A stretch of 64,000 bases of DNA from Ardenticatenales bacterium (GTDB lineage: Bacteria > Chloroflexota > Anaerolineae > Promineifilales > Promineifilaceae). The position numbers and the translations under genes were made by a program. The notes under the pieces were generated by a model that saw nothing but the letters and a program-made list of their open reading frames with translations, was not told the DNA's origin and searched no databases. The first letter of the stretch is position 1. Each line of letters starts with the position of its first letter. Location of the stretch: the NCBI GenBank assembly GCA_020634515.1, contig JACKBL010000002.1:992001-1056000 (forward strand), written 5' to 3'. This document shows positions 47,741-58,410 of the stretch, one piece after another.

Positions 47741-48687
47741 GCGGTTTCCCGGCTGCGCCACCAGATACCGGGTAGGCGGCGCAATTTGCCCCAGCCGCTG
47801 ACGTGAGCGCGGCGGGAGAATACGTCGTAGTCGTGGGCTTCGATGTCGGCCAGGATGCCGCGGTATAGTTCGGCGGCGGCGGCGATGGCAAAGCGTCCGC
47901 TGGGGTCGAGCAGGGCGATGCCGGGCCAGGCTTCTTCGTAGAGTTGATGGTTGCGGGCGATTTGGAAGCGCATGAAGTCGCGCCAGGCGGGGGTGACTAT
48001 GCCGCGTTCCAGGTCGGCGGCGCTGAGGCCGTAGGCGGCGAGTTCTTCACGGGGCAGGTAGATGCGCCCGTTCTGGTAGTCCTGGGCGACGTCGCGCAGG
48101 ATGTTGGTTAGCTGTAGGGCGACGCCCAGTTTGATGGCGTAGGGGATGGCGTGTGTGCCGGCATAACCGGTGATGTGCATACTCATGAGGCCGACGGTGG
48201 AGGCGACGCTGTAGCAGTAGGTGGTGAGGTCGGTGAATGTTTCATAGGAGGTTTGCACCAGGTCGCGGGCGACGCCGTCCAGGAGTTGGTGGGCGTAGTG
48301 GAGGGGGATGTGGTGGCGCAGGCGGGCGTCGGTCCAGGCGAGGACGACGGGGTCTTCGGTGTGCGGGCTGCCGCTGAGGGCTTGTTGTCGCCACTGCGCC
48401 AGTTGGTCGGCGATGTTGCCACTGCCGCGATCGACGATGTCGTCACTGACGCGGCAGAAGGCGTAGAGGGCACGCACGGCGCGGCGTTTGTCCGCGGGGA
48501 GCAGACCAGAGGCCATGTGGAATGAGCGGCTGTGCCGCGCGGTGATGGCTTCGCAGGTGGCGTAGGCTTGCTGCAAGTGGGTGTTGGGGATGTTGTGGGT
48601 GCGGGGGGAGAATGCCGGCATTCCCTCTCCCGAACTCTGCGCCAACGAAAGCAAATTGTGTTCCCATGCCGTGTTTACGAATGTCAT
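47737..48687 (-). CDS. crtB: Phytoene synthase
   Basis: 316 residues, ATG 48687 with GGAGAGC upstream. Condenses two GGPP to phytoene. Motifs: ARHSRSFHMASGLLP, AFCRVSDDIVDRG (first Asp-rich DDxxD-like), ARDLVQTSYETFTDL, LTNILRDVAQDYQNGRIYLP (second Asp motif). The first ~30 residues carry GMPAFSP encoded by a TGCCGGCA site and look like an added leader. It follows crtI by 48 bp, within the operon. Confidence 0.95.
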
Positions 48688-48735
48688 TGCGCTCTCCAGA
48701 GGAAAAGGGATGAGGTATGAGGTGTGAGGTGTCCC

Positions 48736-50289
<1,554 letters not shown>

Positions 50290-50326
50290 TGCTGCCTTCC
50301 TTATGGTCCAAGCCGTGTCGCACACT

Positions 50327-50455
50327 GGTAACTATTCACGACCATCTTCCCGGAAGCTGCTTGATGCTCAATGATTGGAATAACGAGTCGCTTTGGGCTT
50401 GAAATCGCGCTTCTGGGGATATTGAGGATCATGTACCCCAGAGGCTGAATAGTCA
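50327..50455. repeat. Family B repeat in carotenoid operon leader
   Basis: GGTAACTATTCACGACCATCTTCCCGGAAGCT start and CTGAATAGTCACG end; inner right arm partly decayed (GCGCTTCTGGGGA). It lies between the operon promoter and the first start codon, so it is transcribed in the leader. Confidence 0.75.
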
Positions 50456-50483
50456 CGCACATCTTTTGTTCAGATACGTGTCC

Positions 50484-50513
50484 ATTATACGGTGTTCGTC
50501 TATGATTTGTCAA
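50484..50513 (-). promoter_or_regulatory. Promoter of carotenoid operon
   Basis: Minus strand TTGACA (50513-50508), 18-nt spacer, TATAAT (50489-50484): both boxes perfect. Leader to the crtI start is about 190 nt and contains the family B repeat. Confidence 0.8.
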
Positions 50514-50615
50514 GACTTTGTCGAGCAATTGGCGGGATTTTATTTGGCTCTCATCTTTATGTCGGGCGGCAGGCGAGCGTGGAGAACGTCCGCGTGCATC
50601 AGACGACAACCGGCA

Positions 50616-50651
50616 GGCAAACAAAAACCCACGCCATGACGTGGCGTGGGT
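50616..50651 (-). terminator. Rho-independent terminator
   Basis: ACCCACGCCA (50627-50636), 5-nt loop, exact complement (50642-50651); on the minus strand TTTTTGTTTG follows. It lies downstream of the gene ending at 50803. The gap 50456-50802 also holds the hairpin at 50686-50724 and the carotenoid promoter. Confidence 0.85.
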
Positions 50652-50685
50652 CATGTGACGGAAGCGGACTTGTAACGGCTAGGCC

Positions 50686-50724
50686 AGATTGGACCAATTG
50701 GCTCAGGTGAAACTGGTCCTATCT
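50686..50724. repeat. AGATTGGACCAATT imperfect hairpin (family A)
   Basis: AGATTGGACCAATT (50686-50699) faces AACTGGTCCTATCT (50711-50724). Same core as 5094-5131. Confidence 0.65.
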
Positions 50725-50802
50725 CCAGAGGTCGCCCGGAGTTACGCGGACTCTACGAATTCGGGTCGCTTGTCAGTTTGGGTAGGGCGCGGAGCGCGTT
50801 GT

Positions 50803-51372
50803 CTACTTTTGGTCCCAATCCCGTAGGGCCTTTTTCAGCAAGAGCTGCACCGCGCTGTCTGGAATCTGTCCAGGACTTGCATAGAAGCGTCCGTCCACTT
50901 CGATTTGCAGTGTCCCGGAGGCGCCACCTATGAGGCGCACCCGTCGCCCGGCCATCTCCGGCGTGGCTTGAAGGTGGCGCTGCAAGATGGCGTTTATCTG
51001 CGCGGCAATGTCGGTTTGCATGGGCGGAGGAGGCGGGGGCGTCGCGCGACCTGTCAAGGAGGGGCGGCGTGAGGTTGGGGTTGCCGGTTCTTCGGATGGC
51101 GCGGACAGTGTTTGCAGGAATGCTTCTTGTCTTTCCTGGATGGCTTCCGGCGTTTCCGTGGGGCGGATTGCCGGGGCCAGACCGGCTTCCACCAGCGTGT
51201 CGTAGCCGCCGGCAAAGCTAACCAGTTCGCCGATGGCCGCCAGTACACGCTGGCGCAGCGGTCCTACGGGCAGTTCTTCCAGTTTTTCGTAGCGGTGGTT
51301 GCCTACCTTGACGACGAGTTTCCCCAGCGGCGGCAGTCGCAAGGCAGTCATGACTTCGAGTTCCCGATCCAT
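50803..51372 (-). CDS. Uncharacterised protein downstream of mutM
   Basis: 189 residues from ATG 51372 (AGAGGTG upstream); a GTG at 51390 that overlaps the mutM stop is an alternative. N-terminal ~75 residues are helical (MDRELEVMTALRLPPLGKLVVKVGNHRYEKL, described by position 1-31), a Pro/Thr/Ser-rich linker spans about 95-130, and a C-terminal ~60-residue segment (RRVRLIGGASGTLQIEVDGRFY) looks like a small beta domain. No family recognised. Likely cotranscribed with mutM, with its own terminator downstream. Confidence 0.7.
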   Translation of the reverse strand: MDRELEVMTALRLPPLGKLVVKVGNHRYEKLEELPVGPLRQRVLAAIGELVSFAGGYDTLVEAGLAPAIRPTETPEAIQERQEAFLQTLSAPSEEPATPTSRRPSLTGRATPPPPPPMQTDIAAQINAILQRHLQATPEMAGRRVRLIGGASGTLQIEVDGRFYASPGQIPDSAVQLLLKKALRDWDQK

Positions 51373-51386
51373 GTTGGAATCACCTC

Positions 51387-52199
51387 TCACTGTTGACAGC
51401 GTGGGCAGTAATGCGTGCCGCGCCCGCCCAGGACGATGCGTTCAATGGGCTGGCCGCAGTGATTACAGGGGTTGCCCGTGCGGCGGAAAACTTGTACGGC
51501 GTTTTGCATGTCCCCTTTTTGCCCGTCTGGTTTGACGTAAAGGTCAATGCTGGCTCCTTCGCGGTCGATGCCCAGTTGCAGGACGTGGCGAATGCCGGCA
51601 TACAAGGCCATCACCTCTTCCTCCAATAAACTAGCCGCGCTCCGTCGTGGATCAATGCGTGCGGCGTACAATGCCTCGTCTGCGTAGATGTTGCCAATGC
51701 CGGCAATAAATGACTGATCCAGCAGTAGCGGTTTGATTGCCCGCTGCCGTCCTTGGAGCCGCTCTCGCAGCACCTCTGGCGTAAATGCCGGCTCTAGCGG
51801 CTCCGGTCCCAGGCTGCCCAACACCGTCCGCGGGTTTTGGGTAAGGTAAATCTGGCCGAATTTACGCTGATCCCGGAAACGAAGCTCCGCGCCGTTGTCC
51901 AGATGGAAGACGGTGTGGATGTGCGGGTGCATCGGTTGGTCAGGCGCGACTACTGCCAGGTGGCCGGACATGCGCAGGTGGATGATCAGCGTCTCCGGGC
52001 TGTCCAGGTGGAACACCAGATATTTGCCGCGTCGAGAGAGGTTGGTTATGCGGCTGCCGCGGAGGCGGGCGGCGAATTCTGGCAGGTCCAGGCGGGCGAT
52101 GTGGCGTGGCCAATCATTCCAGATGCCTACGATCATCCGCCCGCGCAGCAGCGGGCGCAGTGCGCGGACACTGGTTTCGACTTCGGGTAGCTCAGGCAT
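51387..52199 (-). CDS. mutM: Formamidopyrimidine-DNA glycosylase (Fpg/MutM)
   Basis: 270 residues. Removes oxidised purines such as 8-oxoG, with AP-lyase activity. Catalytic N-terminus MPELPEVET with Pro1 and Glu2 after Met removal; SRRGKYLVFHL with the conserved Lys; H2TH region (QSFIAGIGNIYADEALYAARI); C-terminal zinc finger CNHC...CPRC with the catalytic Arg in GGRGTHYC. Full length. Sits in a short minus-strand operon with the downstream unknown gene. Confidence 0.97.
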   Translation of the reverse strand: MPELPEVETSVRALRPLLRGRMIVGIWNDWPRHIARLDLPEFAARLRGSRITNLSRRGKYLVFHLDSPETLIIHLRMSGHLAVVAPDQPMHPHIHTVFHLDNGAELRFRDQRKFGQIYLTQNPRTVLGSLGPEPLEPAFTPEVLRERLQGRQRAIKPLLLDQSFIAGIGNIYADEALYAARIDPRRSAASLLEEEVMALYAGIRHVLQLGIDREGASIDLYVKPDGQKGDMQNAVQVFRRTGNPCNHCGQPIERIVLGGRGTHYCPRCQQ

Positions 52200-52250
52200 G
52201 GCGTGTGGGGGAGGGTGATACGAATTTCATGAATGGACACGACGGGTATT

Positions 52251-53354
52251 TTATACAAGAAAGTGGCCGCTTTCGTAGAAGAGTTCATCGTCCACCCAAA
52301 TCTGGCCGCCGTCGCGCATGTCGCAGATCATGTCCCAGTGGATGGCGGAGCGGTTACGGCTGCCGGTTTGCGGATAGCCGGCACCCAGGGCCATGTGGAA
52401 CGTGCCGCCGATCTTCTCGTCAAACAGGATGGACCTGGTAAAGCGGTTGATGCCGTTGTTTGTGCCAATGGCGAATTCGCCCAGGTAGCGCGCGCCGGGG
52501 TCGGTGTTGAGGGCGCTTTGGAGGATGGCTTCGCCTTTGCCGGCATTTGCCCGAACCACCTCACCGTCCCGAAAATGCAGCTCAACCCCTTCCACCTCGC
52601 GCCCCTGGTAGATGGCCGGATACGTAAAGCGCACCCAACCATTCACCGACTCCTCCACGGGACCGGTGAAAATCTCGCCGCTGGGCATGTTGTTACGGCC
52701 ATCGGAGTTGATAAAAACGCGGTCGGCAATGGAAAGCGTGAGATCGGCGTGGGGACCTTGCACGCGCACCTGCTTTTTGCCATGCAGCCAGTCAACCAGG
52801 CGGCTTTGCGTGGCGGACATGGCGCGCCAGGCGGCTGCCGGGTCGTCGCGGTCAATGAAGCAGGCGCGGTAAACGAAATCCTCATACTCCGTGAGCGACA
52901 TGTCTGCGTCCTGCGCCTGTGGGTTCGTGGGGAAGAGCGTGCCCACCCAGCGCATCTGGCCGGCGGCGCTGCGACGCATACGGATGTCCAGGAGTTCCCG
53001 CTGGGCTTTTTGTCGCAGGGCCTGGCGCGCGGGATCGACGCTGCTGAGGGTGCGGGTGTTGCTGCCGCCGCTGATGTAGATGCGGCAGTCGTACGTTTCC
53101 GTGATGAGCAGGTGCGCCGGATCGATGAATTGGATCTGGTCGTCGTTCCCTTCTTTGAGGAGGATTTCTTCCAGGGCGTAATCCTGCAATTGGATGAAGG
53201 GGTGGGCGCCTGCTTGAATGACGGCGCGGTAGGTTGCGATTAATGCCGGCATCACCCCCGCCGCCCCCATAATCACCACCTTATCGCCCGGCTGCGCCGC
53301 CACGCAATAATTTGTCAACAAACTCGCTAATTTCTCCACACGAGGATCATTCAT
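52251..53354 (-). CDS. M29-family aminopeptidase
   Basis: 367 residues. Thermophilic aminopeptidase (AmpS/T) family, cytoplasmic dizinc enzyme. Metal ligands are recognisable in order: Glu in GVELHFRDGEVV, Glu in YLGEFAIGTNNGI, His in TFHMALGAGYP and HWDM near the end. N-terminal Rossmann-like part (PGDKVVIMGAAGVMPALIA). Length matches the family. No obvious operon partner. Confidence 0.92.
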   Translation of the reverse strand: MNDPRVEKLASLLTNYCVAAQPGDKVVIMGAAGVMPALIATYRAVIQAGAHPFIQLQDYALEEILLKEGNDDQIQFIDPAHLLITETYDCRIYISGGSNTRTLSSVDPARQALRQKAQRELLDIRMRRSAAGQMRWVGTLFPTNPQAQDADMSLTEYEDFVYRACFIDRDDPAAAWRAMSATQSRLVDWLHGKKQVRVQGPHADLTLSIADRVFINSDGRNNMPSGEIFTGPVEESVNGWVRFTYPAIYQGREVEGVELHFRDGEVVRANAGKGEAILQSALNTDPGARYLGEFAIGTNNGINRFTRSILFDEKIGGTFHMALGAGYPQTGSRNRSAIHWDMICDMRDGGQIWVDDELFYESGHFLV

Positions 53355-53561
53355 AACGTATCCATTCCCATTACTTGTGACGACAATTCAGGTAGGGCGC
53401 ACACGCACGAGCCAGTGCCCCGCCACCTGATTATACCTTCCTTGCGCCCACCATTCCATGCCTTTGTGCATTATGGTAAAATATCAGTGACGCGAATACG
53501 TGTTACTCTATATTTCGCCGCGTACAATCGCGTCCTATTTGCCGGCTATTACCCTTTCCCC

Positions 53562-54023
53562 ATGTATCCCGAAGATCGCGTTCTCGTTGCCTATGTCCCC
53601 ACCCCCGCCGACTTTGCCCTCATTGAGGCGGAGCATTGGTATCGTATCCCCCGGCGATACGCCCCCAAGGGGTTGTATGCGGAGTACTTCGCTTTTTACT
53701 TCAGCCGTCATTTTGGGGCGCGGAAATGGGCCGTTCACGCCTATGCCCGCCGCCTGGGGCACGAATTGATGACGCGCCAGGCGCTGTTGCCGCACGAACC
53801 GGACCATCCGCGTGCCCACGCGCTCTATTACAAAGTGCAGCTTGGTCCGGTGCAGTGGCTGGAGCGCCCGATCATCAGCCTGCGTTGGCGGCGCATCACG
53901 TTTATTCACACGACCTGGGACCGCTTCCAAAATGCGGCGGAGATCAACGACCTGCTGGTGGACAGCGCCGACTTTGTGGACCGCGCCTTTGCCACGCTGC
54001 GCGAGCGGGACGAGGAGGAGTGA
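53562..54023 (+). CDS. Uncharacterised protein
   Basis: 153 residues if translation starts at ATG 53562 (MYPEDRVLVAYVP); the frame is open from 53415 but the extra 49 residues look random. No good Shine-Dalgarno precedes this ATG. Rich in aromatic and basic residues (EHWYRIPRRYAPKG, YFAFYFSRHFGARKWAVH), ends in a highly charged tail. This pattern recalls small Chloroflexota hypothetical proteins with a nuclease-like look, but no motif confirms any activity. Convergent with holB. Confidence 0.7.
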   Translation: MYPEDRVLVAYVPTPADFALIEAEHWYRIPRRYAPKGLYAEYFAFYFSRHFGARKWAVHAYARRLGHELMTRQALLPHEPDHPRAHALYYKVQLGPVQWLERPIISLRWRRITFIHTTWDRFQNAAEINDLLVDSADFVDRAFATLRERDEEE

Positions 54024-54047
54024 GGGGGACGGGCGGGGGCGACGATT

Positions 54048-55049
54048 TCAGGCCTGTGGGAACTGCAAAAAGAGGTTTTCCAGCACCAGGCGGGTGTTGG
54101 CGTTGTGTTGCAACTGCCACAGCGCGGTCTGGGTGTGCTTGAGGCTGGCAACGATAGCCGGTTTGCCCCAGGTCGTAGCCAGCGGTTGCATTTGCGCCAG
54201 TTGATCGACGTGGACGACACGCGCGGACTGTTGCCAGGCCACCAGCGCCATATCGCGCCACCAGGCAACCCACGTTTGCAGCAGCGCGGGGAGTTCTTCC
54301 GCTTTGTTCGCCAGTTTTTCCGCTTGCTGGAAGCGTTCTAACAGGGAGCCGTGGAGGATGGCGTGCAGTTGCGCCAGACTGGCGGTGTGCGCTTCTCGCA
54401 GTTGTGGGTCGGTGGCGGCCTGGATGGCCCATCCGAGGCGACCGTCGGCCAGGTGGCCCAGGTGTTCGGCTTGTTCTGGCGCAATGCGCCGGCGGCTTTG
54501 TAGGGCGTCGATGATGGTGTTGAGGGGAAGGGGGCGGAGGGGAAGATGCCGGCATCTCGACCCAATCGTCGGCAGCAAACTTTCCGCATCCGTCGCCGTC
54601 AGCAGCAGCACCACCTGGCGCGGCGGCTCCTCCAGCGTCTTCAAAAACGCATTCGCCGCGCTGGCATTCGCCGCCTCAAACTGGCGCAAAATCGCCACCT
54701 TCCAGCGCGCCTCATAAGCCGCCAGCGACAACTCCTGTTGCAGCGTGCGAATCTGGTCAATTTTGATAATGGGATTGCCGCGGCTGCCCACCTCCGGCTG
54801 CAACAGACGCACATCCGTGTGGCGATCCGCCGCAATAAGCTGGCAGGGGCGACACTTGCCACACGGGCGCGCCGCCACATCCGCCGCCTGGCAGTTCAGC
54901 GCCTGCGCAAACGTGCGCGCCAACGTCGTTTTGCCCACCTGCGCCGGCCCCGTAATCAGGTAAGCGTGCCCTACCCGCTCATGCCGGATCGCCGCCCGCA
55001 AAATATCCACGGCCCAATCATGGCCGACAATTCTGTTCCACTCGTTCAT
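54048..55049 (-). CDS. holB: DNA polymerase III delta' subunit
   Basis: 333 residues. AAA+ clamp-loader subunit. N-terminus NRIVGHDWAVDILRAAI and HAYLITGPAQVGKTTLARTFAQAL (Walker A, here complete). Zinc module CGKCRPCQL at about residue 62 preceded by further Cys. Sensor 1/SRC region (TIGSRCRHLPLRPL). C-terminal domain shorter and divergent as usual. Loads the sliding clamp at replication forks. Single gene. Confidence 0.93.
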   Translation of the reverse strand: MNEWNRIVGHDWAVDILRAAIRHERVGHAYLITGPAQVGKTTLARTFAQALNCQAADVAARPCGKCRPCQLIAADRHTDVRLLQPEVGSRGNPIIKIDQIRTLQQELSLAAYEARWKVAILRQFEAANASAANAFLKTLEEPPRQVVLLLTATDAESLLPTIGSRCRHLPLRPLPLNTIIDALQSRRRIAPEQAEHLGHLADGRLGWAIQAATDPQLREAHTASLAQLHAILHGSLLERFQQAEKLANKAEELPALLQTWVAWWRDMALVAWQQSARVVHVDQLAQMQPLATTWGKPAIVASLKHTQTALWQLQHNANTRLVLENLFLQFPQA

Positions 55050-55285
55050 CTATCCATCCCGAAATGATATTGCGCCCGCATCACCCGCGTATTTTATGGG
55101 AAAGCGGAATCTTTTCAATGCTCTGGCGTAAACGTGGCCTGAGCTTGTCGCAGGTCGTCGGTTTCCACATGCTCAACCGACGCCGCCCGATGTTTTGAGA
55201 TGACGCGGAAAGCGGGCGATCTGGCATCCGTCAACTCCTGAGCAAAGCCCTTGTAAACGGATGCGCCCTTATTTTCATGTCGGGT

Positions 55286-55291
55286 TATAAT
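55286..55291 (+). promoter_or_regulatory. Minus-10 box suggesting leaderless hutH transcript
   Basis: TATAAT ends 6 bases before the hutH ATG at 55298. Transcription would begin at about the start codon, so the mRNA would be leaderless. No good -35 box is seen 17 bp upstream. The gap 55050-55285 shows nothing else. Confidence 0.5.
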
Positions 55292-55297
55292 AGCCGC

Positions 55298-56857
55298 ATG
55301 GAACCGTTATTTATCTCTGGCGAATCATTGACAATGGATGACGTCGTATCCGTCGCGCGCGATTTTCGGCCCGTGCGATTGGACCCGGCGGCGCTGCCGC
55401 GCATTCAGCGGACTCGGATGGCGGTGGAAAAACTGGTGGCGGAGGATGCCATTGTCTACGGCATCACCACGGGATTTGGTCGTTTCAAGGACAAAGTGAT
55501 TCCCCACGACCAGGTGCGGCAGTTGCAACAGAACCTGGTACGCAGCCACGCCGTTGGCGTCGGCCCACTTCTGGACGAGGCCGCCGTGCGCGCCCTGACG
55601 CTGGTGCGCGCCAATACGCTGGCAAAGGGCTTCTCCGGCGTGCGCCCGATGGTGATTGAACACCTGCTGGCGTTGCTCAATCATGGCGTGCATCCTCGCA
55701 TCCCCGCGCAGGGTTCCCTGGGAGCCAGCGGCGATCTGGCCCCGTTGGCGCACCTGGCGCTGGTCCTCATTGGCGAAGGCGAAGCCACCTGGCAGGGAAC
55801 GTGCCTGCCGGGGGGCGAGGCGCTGACGCGGGTGGGGTTGGAGCCGCTGCAACTGGGGGCGAAGGAAGGGCTGGCCCTGCTGAATGGCACGGCGTTCATG
55901 GTGGGATTGGGGGCGCTGGCGGTGCGGCGGGGGATCAACCTGGCGCTGACGGCGGACGCGGCGGCGTGTCTCAGCCTGGAGGCGCTGCATGGCACGGACC
56001 GCGCCTTTGATGCCCGCGTTCATGCGGTGCGCCCGCATCCGCGACAAATTGACTGCGCCACTTTTTTGCGGCGGCTGCTGCACGGGAGCGATTTTGTGCG
56101 CCGCCACGATCCATATCATGTGCAGGACCCGTACACGCTGCGCTGCGTGCCGCAGGTGCATGGGGCGATTCGGGATGCGATTGCGTACGCGCAGTGGGTG
56201 ATCGGCATTGAGTTGAATTCCGTGAATGACAATCCGATCATTTTCGTGGATGAGGAAACGGACGGGGTGGAGGTGATTAGTGCCGGCAATTTCCACGGTG
56301 AACCCGTGGCCATCGCCATGGACTACATGACCCTGGCCCTGACTGAACTGGGCAACATCAGCGAACGACGCGCTGCCCGCCTGGTGGACGCGGACAGCAA
56401 CGGGCATGTGCTGCCCATGTTCCTCACGGCGCACGGTGGCCTGGAGAGCGGCTACATGATGGTCCAGTACACGGCCGCCGCTCTGGCCAGCGAGAATAAA
56501 GTGCTGGCTCATCCTGCCTGCGCGGACACGATTCCCACCAGTGCGAATGTAGAGGACCACGTGAGCATGGGCGCGACGGCGGTGCGTCAGGCGCGGCAGG
56601 TGTTGGACCATGTGGAGACGATTGTGGCGATTGAGTTGCTGCTGGCGGCGCAGGGGGTCGATTTTCGGCGGCGAGTATTGGGGCAAGAGGCGCGCCTGGG
56701 GGCGGGAACGGCGGTTGTTTATGAGTTGGTGCGCGAGGCGGTCCCATTTGTGGATCATGACGTGGTTTTGGCCCCGTATATGGAGAAGGTGAGGGAGATG
56801 GTGAATGCCGGCATTTTCAAAGAAGCCATTGAGTCGGCCGTAGGAGAAAAGCCATGA
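55298..56857 (+). CDS. hutH: Histidine ammonia-lyase
   Basis: 519 residues from ATG 55298; an earlier ATG at 55277 precedes the -10 box and is unlikely. The self-forming MIO cofactor tripeptide Ala-Ser-Gly is in GSLGASGDLAPLAHL (about residue 140). GITTGFGRFKD, NSVNDNPI and NFHGEPVAIAMDY are further family hallmarks. Deaminates histidine to urocanate; other MIO lyases (PAL/TAL) are less likely from the FHGEPVA motif. No hutU or hutI nearby. The stop overlaps the downstream Uma2 fragment by ATGA. Confidence 0.93.
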   Translation: MEPLFISGESLTMDDVVSVARDFRPVRLDPAALPRIQRTRMAVEKLVAEDAIVYGITTGFGRFKDKVIPHDQVRQLQQNLVRSHAVGVGPLLDEAAVRALTLVRANTLAKGFSGVRPMVIEHLLALLNHGVHPRIPAQGSLGASGDLAPLAHLALVLIGEGEATWQGTCLPGGEALTRVGLEPLQLGAKEGLALLNGTAFMVGLGALAVRRGINLALTADAAACLSLEALHGTDRAFDARVHAVRPHPRQIDCATFLRRLLHGSDFVRRHDPYHVQDPYTLRCVPQVHGAIRDAIAYAQWVIGIELNSVNDNPIIFVDEETDGVEVISAGNFHGEPVAIAMDYMTLALTELGNISERRAARLVDADSNGHVLPMFLTAHGGLESGYMMVQYTAAALASENKVLAHPACADTIPTSANVEDHVSMGATAVRQARQVLDHVETIVAIELLLAAQGVDFRRRVLGQEARLGAGTAVVYELVREAVPFVDHDVVLAPYMEKVREMVNAGIFKEAIESAVGEKP

Positions 56858-57237
56858 CGCCTTTGTCAACAACCCGGCGCGTTCCGGGCGAACCTGCGAA
56901 GTACCGCGAACCGGATCTGATGTTTCTGGCCGCGGCCTATTTGCACCGGGTCAAGGCGCACTACTGGGACGGAGCAGACCTGGTGATGGGAGTTGTCAGC
57001 GGGAGTGCGGCGGACCGCCGGCGGGATTTGGTGGTGAAGCGAGGGGAGTATGCGCGTGCCGGCATTTCCGAATACTGGCTCATTGATCCGGACGCGGCCC
57101 AAATCACCGTCTTAACCCTGGCGGGCGACGATTATAGCGTACACGGCGTGTTCCCTCCCGGTTCGATGGCGGACTCCATCCTCCTTCCAGGATTTAGCCT
57201 GGACGTCGCCGCCGTCCTGGACGCGGCCACAACATAG
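56854..57237 (+). CDS. N-terminally truncated Uma2-family (DUF820) protein
   Basis: 127 residues. The C-terminal half of the Uma2 restriction-endonuclease-like fold is clear (REPDLMFLA, RRDLVVKRGEYARAGISEYWLIDPDAAQI), while the usual N-terminal ~65 residues are replaced by a short MTPLSTTRRVPGEPAK start. Usual length is about 190. The Asp of EPDL and the K-EYA segment remain, but ADLVMGVVS replaces the typical PDLVVEI-S core, losing the acidic residue. Likely an inactive remnant translated by coupling to hutH. Confidence 0.8.
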   Translation: MTPLSTTRRVPGEPAKYREPDLMFLAAAYLHRVKAHYWDGADLVMGVVSGSAADRRRDLVVKRGEYARAGISEYWLIDPDAAQITVLTLAGDDYSVHGVFPPGSMADSILLPGFSLDVAAVLDAATT

Positions 57238-57291
57238 TTCCTTTGGTAAACGCGCCTGCTTACGAAAAGCACGCCGCAAGGAAAGCCCAAA

Positions 57292-58410
57292 ATGAAAGTT
57301 GAACGTCTGGTCATCAACAGGTTTAAGCGATTTGATAAGTACGAAATTGACTTCCGCGATCAAACGTTGGGGGAGATCAGCAATCGCTACCTGATTTTGG
57401 GTGACAATGGCGCGGGCAAAACCACCATTCTGCAGGCCATTGCCCTCCCATTGGCATTGGCGACACGCCAGGTATACCAGGTACAGGACTTTGACTGGAT
57501 TGGGTTTCAGTCCGGGAGATATGCCCGCTGGGGGCTTCCACGTATTGAAGTCACCATCAAGTTTAGTGCGGAAGAGATAGAAACGAATCGTGAGCTGGCT
57601 CTTCGCTGGCGTGATACCAAACCGGCTGACTTTTGGCTTAATCGTCATTTCATACCCCCAGGTGAAAAATCCCGGATAACGCTTGTATTGGATGGTTTCA
57701 AACTCACTAATCCCGTTGATGAGTTAAGCCAGTTCTGGGGACGATATTATTTGCTGGGTTTGCTGCGCAACAATCCGGCCGAAAAGAGCAAATTTTCTGG
57801 CGTTCCGCGCGTTTTTTGGTTCGATCAGTTCCGCAACCTGGCGTCGCCGCCATCATCACCGGAAACCGATAAGGTTGATCAAGAAAATGGTCAGAATAAT
57901 GGACATAGCGGTGGCGGACGGCTTAATTATGAGGCTGGTGTGGGACAATTGCGCGAGTACTTGTTAGGTTGGGATTATCGTCGCCGGGTATTGACTTCGG
58001 AACAGGATTATTTGCAGAAACTTGACCAACTATATCAGCGCATTTTTCCATCACGCACCGTATTGGGCGGCATTGAACCGATGTCAGACTCACCAGATTC
58101 ACGCGAGTACTACTTCCTCATCCGTGACGGCGACGGACGCACTTACGATATAGCGGAGATGTCGGCTGGCGAACAAAATGTGTTTCCTATTTTGTATGAG
58201 TTTGTGCGTCAGCAGATAGGCTATTCCGTTATCTTGATTGATGAAGTGGATCTGAATCTACATCCGCCAGCGGCGCAGGCATTGGCCGCGCAACTGCCTA
58301 AAATTGATCCCACCAGCCAGTTCATCATGACGACCCATTCCGAAGCGGTGAGCAATGTCATGCGGGAAGAAGTGATTCACCGTTTGCCAGGGGGGGCGTT
58401 ATGCCTGTAG
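57292..58410 (+). CDS. AAA family ATPase (ABC/OLD-type), defence pair component
   Basis: 372 residues, ATG 57292. ABC-like AAA ATPase: VERLVINRFKRFDKYEIDF start, Walker A GDNGAGKTTILQ (about 37-48), signature EMSAGEQNVFPI (about 284), Walker B SVILIDEVDLNLHP (about 305), and FIMTTHSEAV (switch His, about 345). Resembles AAA_15/AAA_21 ATPases paired with TOPRIM or DUF4435 nucleases such as AriA of PARIS and OLD systems. It overlaps the next gene by 10 bp, so the two are coupled. AT content is somewhat higher than the neighbours, consistent with acquisition by transfer. Confidence 0.85.
   Translation: MKVERLVINRFKRFDKYEIDFRDQTLGEISNRYLILGDNGAGKTTILQAIALPLALATRQVYQVQDFDWIGFQSGRYARWGLPRIEVTIKFSAEEIETNRELALRWRDTKPADFWLNRHFIPPGEKSRITLVLDGFKLTNPVDELSQFWGRYYLLGLLRNNPAEKSKFSGVPRVFWFDQFRNLASPPSSPETDKVDQENGQNNGHSGGGRLNYEAGVGQLREYLLGWDYRRRVLTSEQDYLQKLDQLYQRIFPSRTVLGGIEPMSDSPDSREYYFLIRDGDGRTYDIAEMSAGEQNVFPILYEFVRQQIGYSVILIDEVDLNLHPPAAQALAAQLPKIDPTSQFIMTTHSEAVSNVMREEVIHRLPGGALCL

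Noticed and set aside
55325..56872. 515-residue minus-strand ORF over hutH
   Set aside because: Antisense to a convincing histidine ammonia-lyase with intact MIO motif.
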